Part shown: piece by piece, positions 46,191 to 55,457 of the stretch
How positions within the stretch are numbered: the first letter of the stretch is position 1
How the letters are laid out: every line of letters begins with the position of its first letter
DNA from: an uncultured Corynebacterium sp.
GTDB lineage: Bacteria; Actinomycetota; Actinomycetes; Mycobacteriales; Mycobacteriaceae
Assembly: GCF_946222985.1 (NCBI RefSeq)
Contig: NZ_CAMIFY010000003.1
Location: 1-64,000 of the forward strand
DNA length: 64,000 nt
Reading direction: 5' to 3'
Position numbers and translations under genes: made by a program
Notes under the pieces: model-generated
Databases searched by the model: none
What the model was told of the DNA's origin: nothing
The model's input: only the letters and a program-made list of their open reading frames with translations

Positions 46191-47687
46191 GTGTCTGAAA
46201 ACAATCTTCCCGCCACCGTCGGTGACGAAGTCGACGTCGCCCTCATCGGCGCCGGCGTCATGAGCGCGACCCTCGGCGTGCTGCTCTCCGAGCTGGAGCC
46301 GGGCTGGTCCCAGATCATGTTCGAGCGCCTCGATCAGCCGGCCGAGGAATCCTCCTCGCCGTGGAACAACGCCGGCACCGGCCACTCGGCCCTCTGCGAG
46401 CTCAACTACACGCCCGAGTCCAACGGCGTCGTCAACGTCGACAAGGCGCTGAAGATCAACGAGCAGTTCCAGGTCTCGCGCCAGTTCTGGACCAACCTCG
46501 TCGAAGACGGCGTCATCACCGACCCGCGCGCGTTCATCAACGCCGTCGACCACACCACCTTCGCCCAGGGCACGGAGCAGATCGCGTTCATGCGACGCCG
46601 CTTCGAGGCCCTCAACGACGAGCCCCTGTTCCACGACCAGGAGCTCATCGAGGACCACGACCGCTTCGCCGAGTACCTGCCGCTGATGGCCGAGGGCCGC
46701 GACTTCTCGACCCCGGTCTCCGCGATCCGCAACCCCAACGGCACCGACGTCAACTTCGGCGCGCTGACCAAGCAGTACCTCGCGGCGCTGTCCGACCGCG
46801 GCACCGAGATCCGCTACGGCCACGCCGTCAAGGACATCACCCGCGAGGGCACCAAGTGGGTCATCACGGTCAAGAACACCCACACCGGCGACACCCGCAC
46901 GGTCCGCGCCAACTTCGTCTTCGTCGGCGCCGGCGGCCAGGCGCTGCCGCTGCTGCAGAAGTCCGGCATCCCGGAGATCAAGGGCTACGGCGGCTTCCCC
47001 GTGTCCGGCCAGTGGCTGCGCTGCACCAACGAGGAGCTCATCGCCCAGCACTCGGCGAAGGTCTACGGCAAGGCGTCGGTGGGCACGCCGCCGATGTCCG
47101 TGCCGCACCTGGACACCCGCGTCATCGACGGCAAGAAGGGCCTGCTGTTCGGCCCCTACGCCGGCTGGACCCCGAAGTTCCTCAAGGCGGGTTCGAACCT
47201 GGACCTGTTCAAGTCGCTGCGCCCGCACAACATCTCCACCATGCTCGGCGTCGGCGTCCATGAGCTCGGCCTGACCAAGTACCTGATCACCGAGGTCGTC
47301 AAGGACCACGCCGCCCGCGTCGAGGCGCTGCGCGAGTACGTGCCCAACGCCCGCGACGAGGACTGGGAGATCGTCACCGCCGGTCAGCGCGTCCAGGTGA
47401 TCAAGCCGGCCAAGGCGCCGCAGTTCGGCACCCTCGAGTTCGGCACCGCGGTGGTCAACTCCGCCGACGGGTCCATCGCCGGCCTGATGGGCGCCTCGCC
47501 GGGCGCCTCCATCGCCCCGGCCGTGATGATCGAGCTGATGGAGCGTTGCTTCGGCGAGAAGATGAGCGCCTGGACCCCGAAGATCAAGGAGCTCGTGCCC
47601 TCCTACGGCACCAAGCTCTCCGAGGAGCCCGAGCTCTACAAGAAGGTGTGGGACGCCTCGCAGAAGGCCCTGAAGCTCGAGCGTTAG
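46191..47687 (+). CDS. mqo: malate:quinone oxidoreductase
   Basis: 498 residues, an FAD-dependent peripheral membrane enzyme that oxidises malate to oxaloacetate and passes electrons to quinone, the main malate-oxidising step in corynebacteria. FAD motif [14 protein letters not shown] (about 18-31), [52 protein letters not shown] and [16 protein letters not shown] [22 protein letters not shown]. The GTG at 46191 ([13 protein letters not shown]) fits homologues; the ATG at 46179 sits on the ribosome site AAGGA. A strong terminator follows. Confidence 0.95.
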   Translation: MSENNLPATVGDEVDVALIGAGVMSATLGVLLSELEPGWSQIMFERLDQPAEESSSPWNNAGTGHSALCELNYTPESNGVVNVDKALKINEQFQVSRQFWTNLVEDGVITDPRAFINAVDHTTFAQGTEQIAFMRRRFEALNDEPLFHDQELIEDHDRFAEYLPLMAEGRDFSTPVSAIRNPNGTDVNFGALTKQYLAALSDRGTEIRYGHAVKDITREGTKWVITVKNTHTGDTRTVRANFVFVGAGGQALPLLQKSGIPEIKGYGGFPVSGQWLRCTNEELIAQHSAKVYGKASVGTPPMSVPHLDTRVIDGKKGLLFGPYAGWTPKFLKAGSNLDLFKSLRPHNISTMLGVGVHELGLTKYLITEVVKDHAARVEALREYVPNARDEDWEIVTAGQRVQVIKPAKAPQFGTLEFGTAVVNSADGSIAGLMGASPGASIAPAVMIELMERCFGEKMSAWTPKIKELVPSYGTKLSEEPELYKKVWDASQKALKLER

Positions 47688-47709
47688 TTCCCGCTTCCCG
47701 CGCTGCCCG

Positions 47710-47759
47710 GACGGCGGCGGTGGATTCCCGGTCGACGGGGTCCGCCGCCGCCGTCTTTT
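47710..47759 (+). terminator. rho-independent terminator after mqo
   Basis: A 15-bp stem (GACGGCGGCGGTGGA with TCCGCCGCCGCCGTC, one G-U) followed by TTTT at 47756-47759. Confidence 0.88.
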
Positions 47760-47782
47760 CGGTGTTGGGTATGAATGACCGT

Positions 47783-48934
47783 ATGGCTTCTTCTCGTTCG
47801 TCCGGCATCCCGGGCTTTCCCTTTTCGGCGATCGTCGGTCAGGACCGGTTGCGGTTGGCGCTGCTGTTGACGGCGATCTCGCCGGGCATCGGCGGCGTGG
47901 TCGCGCGCGGGGAGAAGGGCACCGCCAAGACGACGGCGGTGCGTGCGCTGGGGCCGTTGTTGCCCAAGGGCGCGGTGGTCGATCTGCCGTTGGGGGCGAC
48001 GGAGGATCGCGTGGTCGGGTCGATCGACGTCGAGGCCGTGCTGACCACCGGCCACGCCGATTATCGGCCCGGTCTTCTGTCGAAGGCCGACGGCGGCGCG
48101 CTCTACGTCGACGAGGTCAATCTGCTGGCCGATCATCTCGTCGACGTCCTGCTCGACGCGGCGGCCACCGGTCGCGTCTCCGTCGAGCGCGACGGCGTCT
48201 CCCACGTCGAGGAGACGTCGTTCGTGCTGGTCGGCACCATGAACCCGGAGGAAGGGGAGCTGCGCCCGCAGCTGCTCGATCGTTTCGGCCTGGCCGTCGA
48301 CGTCTCGGCGTCGCGTGATCCGGAGACCCGCGTGGAGATCCTCCGCCGCCGCCTGGCCTACGAGGCGGATCCGCGCGCTTTCGCGGCGAGCTGGGCCGAG
48401 GCCGACGGGGATCTGCGCGATCGACTCGAGCGTGCGCGGGCGGTGGTCGGGCGGATTCCGCTTGACGACGTCCACCTGGCGCGCATCGCGTCGTTGTGCG
48501 CGGATTTCGACGTCGACGGCATGCGCGCCGACCTCGTCATCGCCCGCACGGCCCGGGCGCACGCCGCGTGGCGCGGCGCCGAAGCGATCGCGTCGGACGA
48601 CATCCGCGTCGCCGCCGAGTTGGCGTTGCCGCACCGACGGCGCCGCGACCCCTTCGACGAGCCCGGCGTCGATCAGGGGGATATCGATGACGCCCTCGAT
48701 CGCGCCGAGGAGAGGTTCCCCGATGAGCCGGAGGGGGCGGATGAGTCGACTGAACCGAATGGGCCGGATGACTCCGCGAACACGGACGGCCCCGACGCTT
48801 TCGAGCCGCCGGCCGATGCCGGGCGTCCCGACGATGCGCCGGACTCGCCGCAGGCCCCGTCTCAGACGGGAGGTTCGGCCCGGTTGGGCGATCCCTTTCG
48901 CGGCCAGGACGTTGCTCCTCGACGGCATCGGTGA
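47783..48934 (+). CDS. Mg-chelatase-like protein, ChlI/AAA+ part (frame ends early)
   Basis: 383 residues. The AAA+ ChlI-type ATPase: [35 protein letters not shown] (P-loop about 43-51), [10 protein letters not shown] (Walker B about 107), [20 protein letters not shown] (sensor). An acidic Asp/Glu/Pro-rich linker follows (about 305-375). In M. tuberculosis and relatives this is one protein fused to a C-terminal von Willebrand A (ChlD) domain. Here the frame stops at 48934 just at the linker end and the VWA part continues in another frame, so a +1 shift near 48911 is needed to restore the fusion. TATGAA is 7 nt before the ATG at 47783; ATG 47771 is the alternative start. Confidence 0.78.
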   Translation: MASSRSSGIPGFPFSAIVGQDRLRLALLLTAISPGIGGVVARGEKGTAKTTAVRALGPLLPKGAVVDLPLGATEDRVVGSIDVEAVLTTGHADYRPGLLSKADGGALYVDEVNLLADHLVDVLLDAAATGRVSVERDGVSHVEETSFVLVGTMNPEEGELRPQLLDRFGLAVDVSASRDPETRVEILRRRLAYEADPRAFAASWAEADGDLRDRLERARAVVGRIPLDDVHLARIASLCADFDVDGMRADLVIARTARAHAAWRGAEAIASDDIRVAAELALPHRRRRDPFDEPGVDQGDIDDALDRAEERFPDEPEGADESTEPNGPDDSANTDGPDAFEPPADAGRPDDAPDSPQAPSQTGGSARLGDPFRGQDVAPRRHR

Positions 48935-49682
48935 CGGAGCCGGTGCCGAGGGGCGCCGTGGTCGCGCGAAGGGCGTCCGGGGCCGGGACGTCCGCGCGGT
49001 GCGCGGTGGCCGCGGCGTTCACGTGCCGGGCACGGTGCTCGCCGCCGCCGAACGCGGCGCGGGGCTCGATGACGGCATGGTCTCGCTCATCGGGGCTGAC
49101 GTTCGCGGTGCCGAACGAGAGAATCGCGAATCCAACCTTATCGTCTTCCTCGTCGACGCGTCCGGGTCGATGGCCGCGCGCGACCGGTTGGAGGCGGTGA
49201 CGGGGGCCGTGCAGTCGCTGTTGCGCGACGCCTACCAGCGGCGCGATCGGGTGGCGGTGGTGACCTTCCGCGGTGACGGAGCGACCGTGGAGCTGCCGCC
49301 GACGCGCTCGACGGTGGCGGCGAGCAGGAGATTGACGGACGTTCGCACGGGTGGCCGCACGCCGTTGTCGGCGGGCGTCGACAAGGCCCGGGAATTGATC
49401 GAGCGTGAACATCGCCGCGACCCCGCACGCAGGGCGATGCTGGTGGTGCTTTCCGATGGTCGCGCGACCTCCTCCGGCGGCCGGGAAAAGGCCCGTGTGG
49501 CGGCTGACCTGATCCGGCGCAGGGGCCTGGCGGGATCCATCGTCGTGGATTGCGAATCGGGGCGGGTCCGGTTGGGGTTGGCCAAGGAACTCGCCGAGCA
49601 TCTCGGCGGGCAGTGCCTGCGCATCGAAGAGTTGAACGCTGATGCAGTGGCCGGCGTGGTCAGGGCCGCGGTCACCGCGTGA
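48912..49682 (+). CDS. Mg-chelatase-like protein, VWA (ChlD) part in shifted frame
   Basis: Reads [21 protein letters not shown] and then [16 protein letters not shown], followed by the VWA domain with MIDAS motif [50 protein letters not shown] and [12 protein letters not shown]. Metal-dependent VWA domains work with a ChlI ATPase to insert metal into a tetrapyrrole or to remodel proteins. The piece has no ATG of its own; TTG at 48912 lies 4 nt after AGGA and could allow reinitiation, giving 256 residues. Otherwise this is the second half of a frameshifted gene. cobO-cobB lie 1.7 kb on, so a link to cobalt insertion is possible. Confidence 0.6.
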   Translation: MLLDGIGDGAGAEGRRGRAKGVRGRDVRAVRGGRGVHVPGTVLAAAERGAGLDDGMVSLIGADVRGAERENRESNLIVFLVDASGSMAARDRLEAVTGAVQSLLRDAYQRRDRVAVVTFRGDGATVELPPTRSTVAASRRLTDVRTGGRTPLSAGVDKARELIEREHRRDPARRAMLVVLSDGRATSSGGREKARVAADLIRRRGLAGSIVVDCESGRVRLGLAKELAEHLGGQCLRIEELNADAVAGVVRAAVTA

Positions 49683-49707
49683 CCCCGACTCGGGGAGGGG
49701 CGCCGCG

Positions 49708-50577
49708 TCAGAACTGCGCGGCGCAGGTTTCGGTCCACCCCGTGGTGCCGTCGGTGAACCAGGTCGTGCCCTGCTCGTACAAACCGTCCGCCGCGGACGC
49801 GCAGCTGGCGATGGTCTTGCCCGGCAACGGCGTCGGCTCACCCTGCGGGGCGCCGGTGTAACCGCGTTCCGGGGCCGTCGTCGCCGGCGCCTCCTGCTGC
49901 GCGGGGGCAGGGTCCGCGGGTGCTTGGCGGGTGGTGGCGTCGGCCGTGCGTTCGGGCGTCGTGGCGTCGTTGGTCGGTTCCGGACGGTCGGCGTCGGCCT
50001 CGTCCTTGACCTCGTCGATGCGAATCACTCCCGGTTCGCCCTCGGAATTCAGGAACAGCGTGAAATCGAAGGCGACCGGCGTGACCTCTTCCGGAACCTC
50101 GAAAACGAATGTGGCCTCTTCGTCGAAGCCCACTCCGAGCTGTCCGTCGCAGCCCTTGTTGTGCGGGTAACCGAAAAGATTCGGCACGGGCCCGTATTTC
50201 GCGTCATTGTCGCCATGGAGATTCACGTCGATGTCATTGCAGGTCGGATTGAAGTCCTGATTCCACGTGTTTTCGACGGTGGTCTTCACCAGCACCAGCT
50301 TTCCGCCGTCGCGTGCGGAAAGCGTGCCGTCGGGGCTTTCCTCCAGGTGTTCGTTCCATTCGAGTTCGTTCGCCTCGGTGACCTCGTCGATGGTCACGGC
50401 CACGCCTTCGGCTTCGACTCGATCGCCGATGCCGGGTTCCGAGGGCGACTCCGACGACGAGTTTTCGGTCGCCGGGCTCGAATCGTCCGCGGTGGCGGGT
50501 TCTTCGGACGAGCATGCACCGAGAAAAAGAGCGCCGGTGGCGAATGCCGCGAGGGCGGCGCGGGTAAGTCGGGACAT
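49708..50577 (-). CDS. secreted lipoprotein with DUF4352-like domain
   Basis: 289 residues. Signal peptide with lipobox LGAC (Cys 22), then a Ser/Glu/Pro-rich spacer, and a beta-rich domain beginning GDRVEAEGVAVTIDEV with GKLVLVKTTVENTW and an acidic NPTCNDIDVNLHGDND stretch, the arrangement of DUF4352 proteins. A Pro/Ala/Thr-rich second spacer leads to a C-terminal piece with two Cys (ASCASAADGLYEQG, TETCAAQF). Function unknown. GGAGG lies 6 nt before the ATG at 50577. The base composition is less GC-rich than average. Divergent from orphan gene C. Confidence 0.75.
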   Translation of the reverse strand: MSRLTRAALAAFATGALFLGACSSEEPATADDSSPATENSSSESPSEPGIGDRVEAEGVAVTIDEVTEANELEWNEHLEESPDGTLSARDGGKLVLVKTTVENTWNQDFNPTCNDIDVNLHGDNDAKYGPVPNLFGYPHNKGCDGQLGVGFDEEATFVFEVPEEVTPVAFDFTLFLNSEGEPGVIRIDEVKDEADADRPEPTNDATTPERTADATTRQAPADPAPAQQEAPATTAPERGYTGAPQGEPTPLPGKTIASCASAADGLYEQGTTWFTDGTTGWTETCAAQF

Positions 50578-50704
50578 CGGGTCCTCCATGGTCAGGGAAA
50601 TTGCTGCCGTTTGCCCGTTAAATGTATCCCGGCGTGCGGATGCCGAGATTTCCCTCGCCCCCGAATGTTCGAATGACGATCGAACGACGTGATCCGGTCG
50701 CCCG

Positions 50705-50710
50705 TATGCT
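50705..50710 (+). promoter_or_regulatory. -10 hexamer before orphan gene C
   Basis: TATGCT, 7 nt before the ATG at 50718; no Shine-Dalgarno sequence. Confidence 0.45.
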
Positions 50711-50717
50711 CGCGGAC

Positions 50718-51359
50718 ATGAACGCCTCCGATGCCGGCGCCGCCGCATCCATCACCGTCAACGTCGTCGAGATCACCGTCTTAGCCGAACGATGGCGCGC
50801 GGACCTGCTGCTCGGCCGCCTCGCCCTGGCCATCGGCGCCCGCCTCGGGGCCGTCGACGCGGGGTTCGACGTCGTCGGCGTCGAACCGGGCGGCGACGAC
50901 GACCAGTGGGATCTCGTCGACCAGTGGCGCCAGCTCAACGCCGGCGCCCAGCCGCCCGCGGACAAGGCCCTGTACAAGGTCACCGCCTGGTTCACCGGTG
51001 AGCCGAAGGTAACGGATGCCGACGACGCCGAGACTGCCGAGGACGACGAGAAGCTCGCCATCATCCTCGACGCCCTCGACGGTCTGGCCCAGGCGGGCAC
51101 GGGCGAGGCCGAACTCGACTACGACGGCGTCAATCCCGATCACGTCCCGTTCGGCGATTCGAGGTGGACGGTGGACGTGCCGAGCGGGGCCGTCGCAAAG
51201 CACTCGAACCCCGATCCGCAGGTCGCCGCGGCCGTCGGGCGTCTCCGGGGTCTCGTCGCGGCGGTGCGTGGCCCGGCTCCGGAAGTCACCAGCGTGCAGG
51301 TCCGCAGCCGCGCCGCGTTCGAGGCGGCCCGCGAGGAGTGGCTCAAGTCGGGGCAGTGA
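50718..51359 (+). CDS. protein of unknown function, orphan family member C
   Basis: 213 residues, paralogue of the genes at 11189 and 16196 in its first 150 residues: N-terminal strand and helix (ITVNVVEITVLAERWRADLLLGRLALAIGARLG), motif DQWRQLN (69-75), strand ALYKVTAWFTGEP, acidic loop, helix LAIILDALDGLAQ. It has an extra C-terminal domain of about 65 residues (DPQVAAAVGRLRGLVAAVRGP and a final helix). Function unknown. ATG at 50718 matches the -10 spacing; ATG at 50706 is inside that box. It precedes cobO by 57 bp. Confidence 0.68.
   Translation: MNASDAGAAASITVNVVEITVLAERWRADLLLGRLALAIGARLGAVDAGFDVVGVEPGGDDDQWDLVDQWRQLNAGAQPPADKALYKVTAWFTGEPKVTDADDAETAEDDEKLAIILDALDGLAQAGTGEAELDYDGVNPDHVPFGDSRWTVDVPSGAVAKHSNPDPQVAAAVGRLRGLVAAVRGPAPEVTSVQVRSRAAFEAAREEWLKSGQ
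51191..51201 (+). repeat. 11-base word CGTCGCAAAGC, copy 8
   Basis: Exact copy inside orphan gene C (codons for VAKHS). Confidence 0.8.
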
Positions 51360-51403
51360 CGCCGCGGGTGAACCCACCGACGCTGGTGGAGGCCCGATCC
51401 GGC

Positions 51404-51409
51404 TACGCT
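51404..51409 (+). promoter_or_regulatory. -10 hexamer of cobO, leaderless start
   Basis: TACGCT, 7 nt before the ATG of cobO; no Shine-Dalgarno sequence. Confidence 0.45.
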
Positions 51410-51416
51410 GGCCGCC

Positions 51417-52037
51417 ATGCCTCAAGGACAGGTCGACCCGAAGAACCTCCCGGATGACGGGCTCACCACCCGCCAGCGTCGGCAGCTGCCGATCACCGCG
51501 ATCCACACCGGCCATGGCAAGGGGAAGTCGACCGCCGCGTTCGGCATGGCGCTGCGCGCCTGGAATCAGGGGATGGACGTCGGCGTGTTCCAATTCGTGA
51601 AATCCGCGAAGTGGAAGGTCGGTGAAGAGGCCGTCTTCAAGCGCCTCGGGCAGCTTCACGACGACACCGGCGAAGGCGGCCCGGTGCAGTGGCACAAAAT
51701 GGGCGAGGGGTGGTCGTGGGCGCGGAAGAGCGGCACCGACGAGGACCACGCCCGCGATGCGGCCGAGGGGTGGGCGGAGATCAAGCGCCGACTGCTGGCC
51801 GAGGAGCACGACTTCTACGTCCTCGACGAGTTCACCTACCCGATCAAATGGGGATGGGTCGACGTCGACGACGTCGCCGCGACGCTGGCCAACCGGCCCG
51901 GGCGCCAGCACGTGGTCATCACCGGCCGCGACGCCGACCCCGCGCTGATCGAGGTCGCCGACCTGGTGACCGAGATGACCAAGCGCAAGCACCCGATGGA
52001 CGCCGGGCGGAAGGGCCAGAAGGGCATCGAGTGGTAG
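51417..52037 (+). CDS. cobO: cob(I)yrinic acid a,c-diamide adenosyltransferase
   Basis: 206 residues, the CobO/BtuR enzyme that adds the 5'-deoxyadenosyl ligand to reduced corrinoid. P-loop HTGHGKGKST (about 30-39), FQFVKSAKWKVGEE, and DFYVLDEFTYPIKWGWVD (Walker B). Its last bases overlap the start of cobB by 7 bp, so they are translated together. Confidence 0.95.
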   Translation: MPQGQVDPKNLPDDGLTTRQRRQLPITAIHTGHGKGKSTAAFGMALRAWNQGMDVGVFQFVKSAKWKVGEEAVFKRLGQLHDDTGEGGPVQWHKMGEGWSWARKSGTDEDHARDAAEGWAEIKRRLLAEEHDFYVLDEFTYPIKWGWVDVDDVAATLANRPGRQHVVITGRDADPALIEVADLVTEMTKRKHPMDAGRKGQKGIEW

Positions 52038-53422
52038 CCGACGTCCCCGGTGGCGTGATCATCGCCGCGCCGGCGTCGGGCACCGGCAAGACCACCATCG
52101 CCACGGGGCTCGTCGCCGCGTTGGCGCGCCGCATGTCCGTGGCGCCGTTCAAGGTCGGCCCCGACTACATCGACCCCGGGTACCACGCCCTCGCCGCCGG
52201 TCACCCCGGACGCAACCTCGATTCGGTGATGTGCGGGACCGGCCTGGTCGGCCCGCTCTACGCCCATGGCGCGGCCGGTCATGACCTCGGCGTCGTCGAG
52301 GGCGTGATGGGGCTTTTCGACGGGCGCATCGGCGGCGACCCGCTCGACGCCGCCGCCTCGACCGCGGAAATCGCGAGGATCCTCGGGATGCCGGTCATCC
52401 TCGTCGTCGACGCCCGCCACATGAGCCAATCGGCCGCCGCGCTGGTCCACGGGTTCGCGACGATGGACGATCGCGTCCACGTCGCCGGGGCGATCGTCAA
52501 TCGGGTGGGCTCGGACCGGCACGAAGCCGTCGTGCGCGACGCCATCGAGGCCGTCGGCGTGCCGGTGCTCGGGGCGATCCCGCGCGTCGACGGTATCGAA
52601 GTGCCGTCGCGGCACCTGGGCCTGGTCACCGCCGCGGAGGGCGGTGCCGCGGCGCGCACGGCGGTGGCGATGATGGCCGATCTCGTCGAAGAGCACGTCG
52701 ACGTCGACGCGGTCGTCGAGCTGGCCGGGGTGCGGCAGGGCTTCGCGCCGTGGGATCCGGGGAAGGCGTTGGGGGTCGAGGGGGAGGCGCCGCCCCAGGA
52801 CGGGCCGCACATCGCCTTGGCCGGTGGTCCGGCCTTCACCTTCGCCTACGCCGAGCACGCCGAACTGCTGGCCGCCGCGGGCGCCCGGGTGGAGGTGTTC
52901 GATCCGCTCGTCGACGATCTTCCCGACGCTGGCGGCCTGGTCGTGCCCGGGGGTTTCCCGGAGGAGCACGCCGCCGATCTGGCCGCTCGCGATGACCTGG
53001 CCGCCGCCGTGCGGGCGATGATCGCCGACGGCGCCGCGGTCCACGCCGAATGCGCGGGCCTGCTGTGGTTGCTGGAATCGCTCGACGGCCACCGCATGTG
53101 CGGCGTCATCCCCGGATCGGCGTCGATGGGGAGGCTGAGCCTGGGCTACCGGACCGCGACGATGCTCTCGCCGTCGGCGCTCGGCGACGTCGGCGGGCGG
53201 GTCGTCGGCCACGAGTTCCACAGGACACGGCTCGACGACGGCGCCGAAGCGCGCGCCCGGGCGGCGGGATGGACCCCGGCGTGGGGATGGCACGGGTGGG
53301 ACGGTGCCGCCGTGAGCGAGGGCTTCGTCTCGCCCGACGGCCGCGTCCACGCGTCCTACCTGCACGTGCACCCGGCCGGAGCACCCGAGATGATGCGCCG
53401 ATTCGTCGGGTCCTGCGGCTGA
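52031..53422 (+). CDS. cobB: cobyrinate a,c-diamide synthase
   Basis: 463 residues, the glutamine-dependent amidase for the a and c side chains of hydrogenobyrinate or cobyrinate. N-terminal IIAAPASGTGKTTIATGL (P-loop), FKVGPDYIDPGYH, VVEGVMGLFDG; C-terminal class I glutaminase with GFPEEH and HAECAGLLWLL (nucleophile Cys), and the His-bearing SYLHVHPAG end. The GTG at 52031 overlaps the cobO end. The cobO-cobB-SUMT order is shared with mycobacteria. Confidence 0.94.
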   Translation: MVADVPGGVIIAAPASGTGKTTIATGLVAALARRMSVAPFKVGPDYIDPGYHALAAGHPGRNLDSVMCGTGLVGPLYAHGAAGHDLGVVEGVMGLFDGRIGGDPLDAAASTAEIARILGMPVILVVDARHMSQSAAALVHGFATMDDRVHVAGAIVNRVGSDRHEAVVRDAIEAVGVPVLGAIPRVDGIEVPSRHLGLVTAAEGGAAARTAVAMMADLVEEHVDVDAVVELAGVRQGFAPWDPGKALGVEGEAPPQDGPHIALAGGPAFTFAYAEHAELLAAAGARVEVFDPLVDDLPDAGGLVVPGGFPEEHAADLAARDDLAAAVRAMIADGAAVHAECAGLLWLLESLDGHRMCGVIPGSASMGRLSLGYRTATMLSPSALGDVGGRVVGHEFHRTRLDDGAEARARAAGWTPAWGWHGWDGAAVSEGFVSPDGRVHASYLHVHPAGAPEMMRRFVGSCG

Positions 53423-53465
53423 GACGGGGTGCGCGCCCCATGCACGCGGGGGCGGCGACGAACGT

Positions 53466-53471
53466 TAAGAT
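53466..53471 (+). promoter_or_regulatory. -10 hexamer before the SUMT gene, leaderless start
   Basis: TAAGAT, 6 nt before the ATG at 53478. Confidence 0.45.
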
Positions 53472-53477
53472 TCCAGC

Positions 53478-54557
53478 ATGACATTGATGTTGAAGGGCAG
53501 CCGCGTTCTCGTCGTCGGGGCGTCGACGACGGCCGAGCGCGTCATTCCGGGCCTCGTCGCGGCCGGAGCCGAGGTGATCGTCTGCGAGGGCGGCGACATC
53601 ACGCCCGGCATCGAGGGATGGGCCGAACGCGGGCGCATCCAGCTGTGGCACACCTCCTTCACCCCGGCGATGCTGTGGGGCAAGCGGATGGTCGTCGTCA
53701 CCGATCCCGACCTGCTGCGCGAGGTCATGGTCCATTCGACCGTGCACGGGGTCCTCGTCGACGACGCCACCGACGGCGCGGCCCAGCAGGCGCTGCAGTT
53801 CAAGGGACGGCGCGCCTCCCGCGCCGGTCACCTCGCCGGCACCGTCGCCCTCGTCGGCGGCGGCCCGGGAGATCCGGATCTGATCACCGTCGAAGGGCGC
53901 CGTCTGCTGCGCCTGGCCGACGTCGTGCTCGCCGACCATCTCGGACCGTTGTCGCTGCTCGGCGAGCTCGACCCGGACGTCGAGATCATCGACGCGGCGA
54001 AGCTGCCCTACGGCCGCGCCATGGCGCAGGACCGCATCAACGAGCTGCTCGTCGACCGCGCCAACCAGGGGTTGTTCGTCGTCCGCCTCAAGGGCGGCGA
54101 CCCGTACCTGTTCGGGCGCGGATTCGAGGAACTCGCGGCGTTGCGCGACGCGGGCGTGACGGTCAAGCAGGTCCCGGGCATCACCTCGGCGATCTCCGTG
54201 CCGGCGGCCGCGGGCATCCCCGTGACGCAGCGCGGCGTCAACCACGACTTCACGGTCGTCTCCGGGCACGTGCCCCCGGGGCACGATTCCTCGCTGGTCA
54301 ACTGGGACGCCCTGGGCAAGATGCGCGGCACTCTGGTGGTGATCATGGGCGTGAAGAACGGCCCGAAGATCGCCGAGGCCCTCATCGCAGCCGGACGGCC
54401 GGCCGGCACCCCGGCCGCCGTGATCCAGGAGGGCACGACCGAAAACCAGCGCGTGCTCCATTGCGACCTGGCCACGCTCGGCGCGACGATCGTCGACGAC
54501 AAGGTCAAGCCGCCGGCCGTGCTGGTCATCGGTGACGTGGCGGCCCTGGGGCGTTAA
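53478..54557 (+). CDS. uroporphyrinogen-III C-methyltransferase with N-terminal sirohaem-synthase-like remnant
   Basis: 359 residues. The C-terminal 240 residues are a complete SUMT: VALVGGGPGDPDLITVEG (about 122-139), LPYGRAMAQDRINELLV, VVRLKGGDPYLFGRG, and the Pro-rich GIPVTQRGVNHDF. It methylates uroporphyrinogen III at C2 and C7 for cobalamin and sirohaem. The first 110 residues look like the NAD-binding part of CysG (VLVVGASTTAERVIPGLVAAGAEV), but the Gly-rich loop is degenerate (GASTTA) and the rest of the dehydrogenase/chelatase domain is missing. The gene stop overlaps the convergent yaaA stop. Confidence 0.9.
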   Translation: MTLMLKGSRVLVVGASTTAERVIPGLVAAGAEVIVCEGGDITPGIEGWAERGRIQLWHTSFTPAMLWGKRMVVVTDPDLLREVMVHSTVHGVLVDDATDGAAQQALQFKGRRASRAGHLAGTVALVGGGPGDPDLITVEGRRLLRLADVVLADHLGPLSLLGELDPDVEIIDAAKLPYGRAMAQDRINELLVDRANQGLFVVRLKGGDPYLFGRGFEELAALRDAGVTVKQVPGITSAISVPAAAGIPVTQRGVNHDFTVVSGHVPPGHDSSLVNWDALGKMRGTLVVIMGVKNGPKIAEALIAAGRPAGTPAAVIQEGTTENQRVLHCDLATLGATIVDDKVKPPAVLVIGDVAALGR

Positions 54558-55297
54558 TCCGGAACGGTGACGGTGATGCCCCCGTCATCGGCGCGGGCGT
54601 CGAGCCCGGCGGCACGGGCGACGTCGACCGCATCGTCGATCGATTCGACCCGCTCGGTGGTCCGAGCCAGCGCACGCGCCAGCAGACCCTTGTGGTGCTT
54701 GTTGAAGTGCGACACGACCGTGCCCGCCGTGGTGAGCACCGTGGCCGTCACCGCACCGGGGACCTTGCCCAGGTTCATGTAGGTGCCCGAGCGCAGGTCG
54801 ACGACGAGACCGTGATCGCCGGAGACCAGCGCCTCGGTCAGCGCCGAACCCCATCGCGCCCGCATCGTGGGGGCGGTGCCGGAAGACGAGCCGTCGTCAA
54901 GCGGGATCTTGGAACCGCCGGACAACCGGTACTTCGGAATCATGTCCTCGCCGCCGACGACGCCGAACAACGCCGAACCGATCGCCAAACGGGAACGTTC
55001 GGCGGGGGACAGTGACGCGGCGTCGAGGGCGTCGAATAGGACCCCGGTGTAGCGATCCAACGCCGGCGCCGTGGGGGAGGTGAACAGCGCGGCGTTGGCG
55101 TCGACTTCGTCGGCCAGCTTCGGGCCGAGCTTCAACGCCGCCATCGCGGCGTCGCGATCGGCCGACAGCGCCGTGAGATCCGCGGCGATGGCCGCTCGCA
55201 CGTCGTTGAGCTGCGGCCACGACAGCGTGGCCAGGTCCAGGGGGGCACCGGAGCCGCCGGACGATTTCGTTTCCGACGGCGGCAGGAGGATCAGCAT
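54554..55297 (-). CDS. yaaA: YaaA/UPF0246 family peroxide-stress protein
   Basis: 247 residues. LILLPPSETKSSGG at the N-terminus, RYTGVLFDALDAA, SALFGVVGGEDMIPKYRLSGGSKIP and HFNKHHKGLLARALAR are the family motifs. In E. coli YaaA limits iron and DNA damage during peroxide stress; the fold binds DNA. The stop codon lies within the stop of the convergent SUMT gene (shared TTAA). Confidence 0.9.
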   Translation of the reverse strand: MLILLPPSETKSSGGSGAPLDLATLSWPQLNDVRAAIAADLTALSADRDAAMAALKLGPKLADEVDANAALFTSPTAPALDRYTGVLFDALDAASLSPAERSRLAIGSALFGVVGGEDMIPKYRLSGGSKIPLDDGSSSGTAPTMRARWGSALTEALVSGDHGLVVDLRSGTYMNLGKVPGAVTATVLTTAGTVVSHFNKHHKGLLARALARTTERVESIDDAVDVARAAGLDARADDGGITVTVPD

Positions 55298-55445
55298 GGG
55301 CTCCGATCCTATCGGCCAGCCCGGGCCCTCCGACGGGGCCCCGGATTGAGGCGTGGGTGGGGCCCGGAATCGCGCTGCGGATCGAGTGCGGAATCAAGGT
55401 CCGGAAAACGCCGACCACCCGCCACGACGCCGCGGGGTCGGACGC

Positions 55446-55451
55446 TAGACT
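55446..55451 (+). promoter_or_regulatory. -10 hexamer of proS, leaderless start
   Basis: TAGACT, 6 nt before the ATG of proS; no Shine-Dalgarno sequence. Confidence 0.55.
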
Positions 55452-55457
55452 GTCTCC

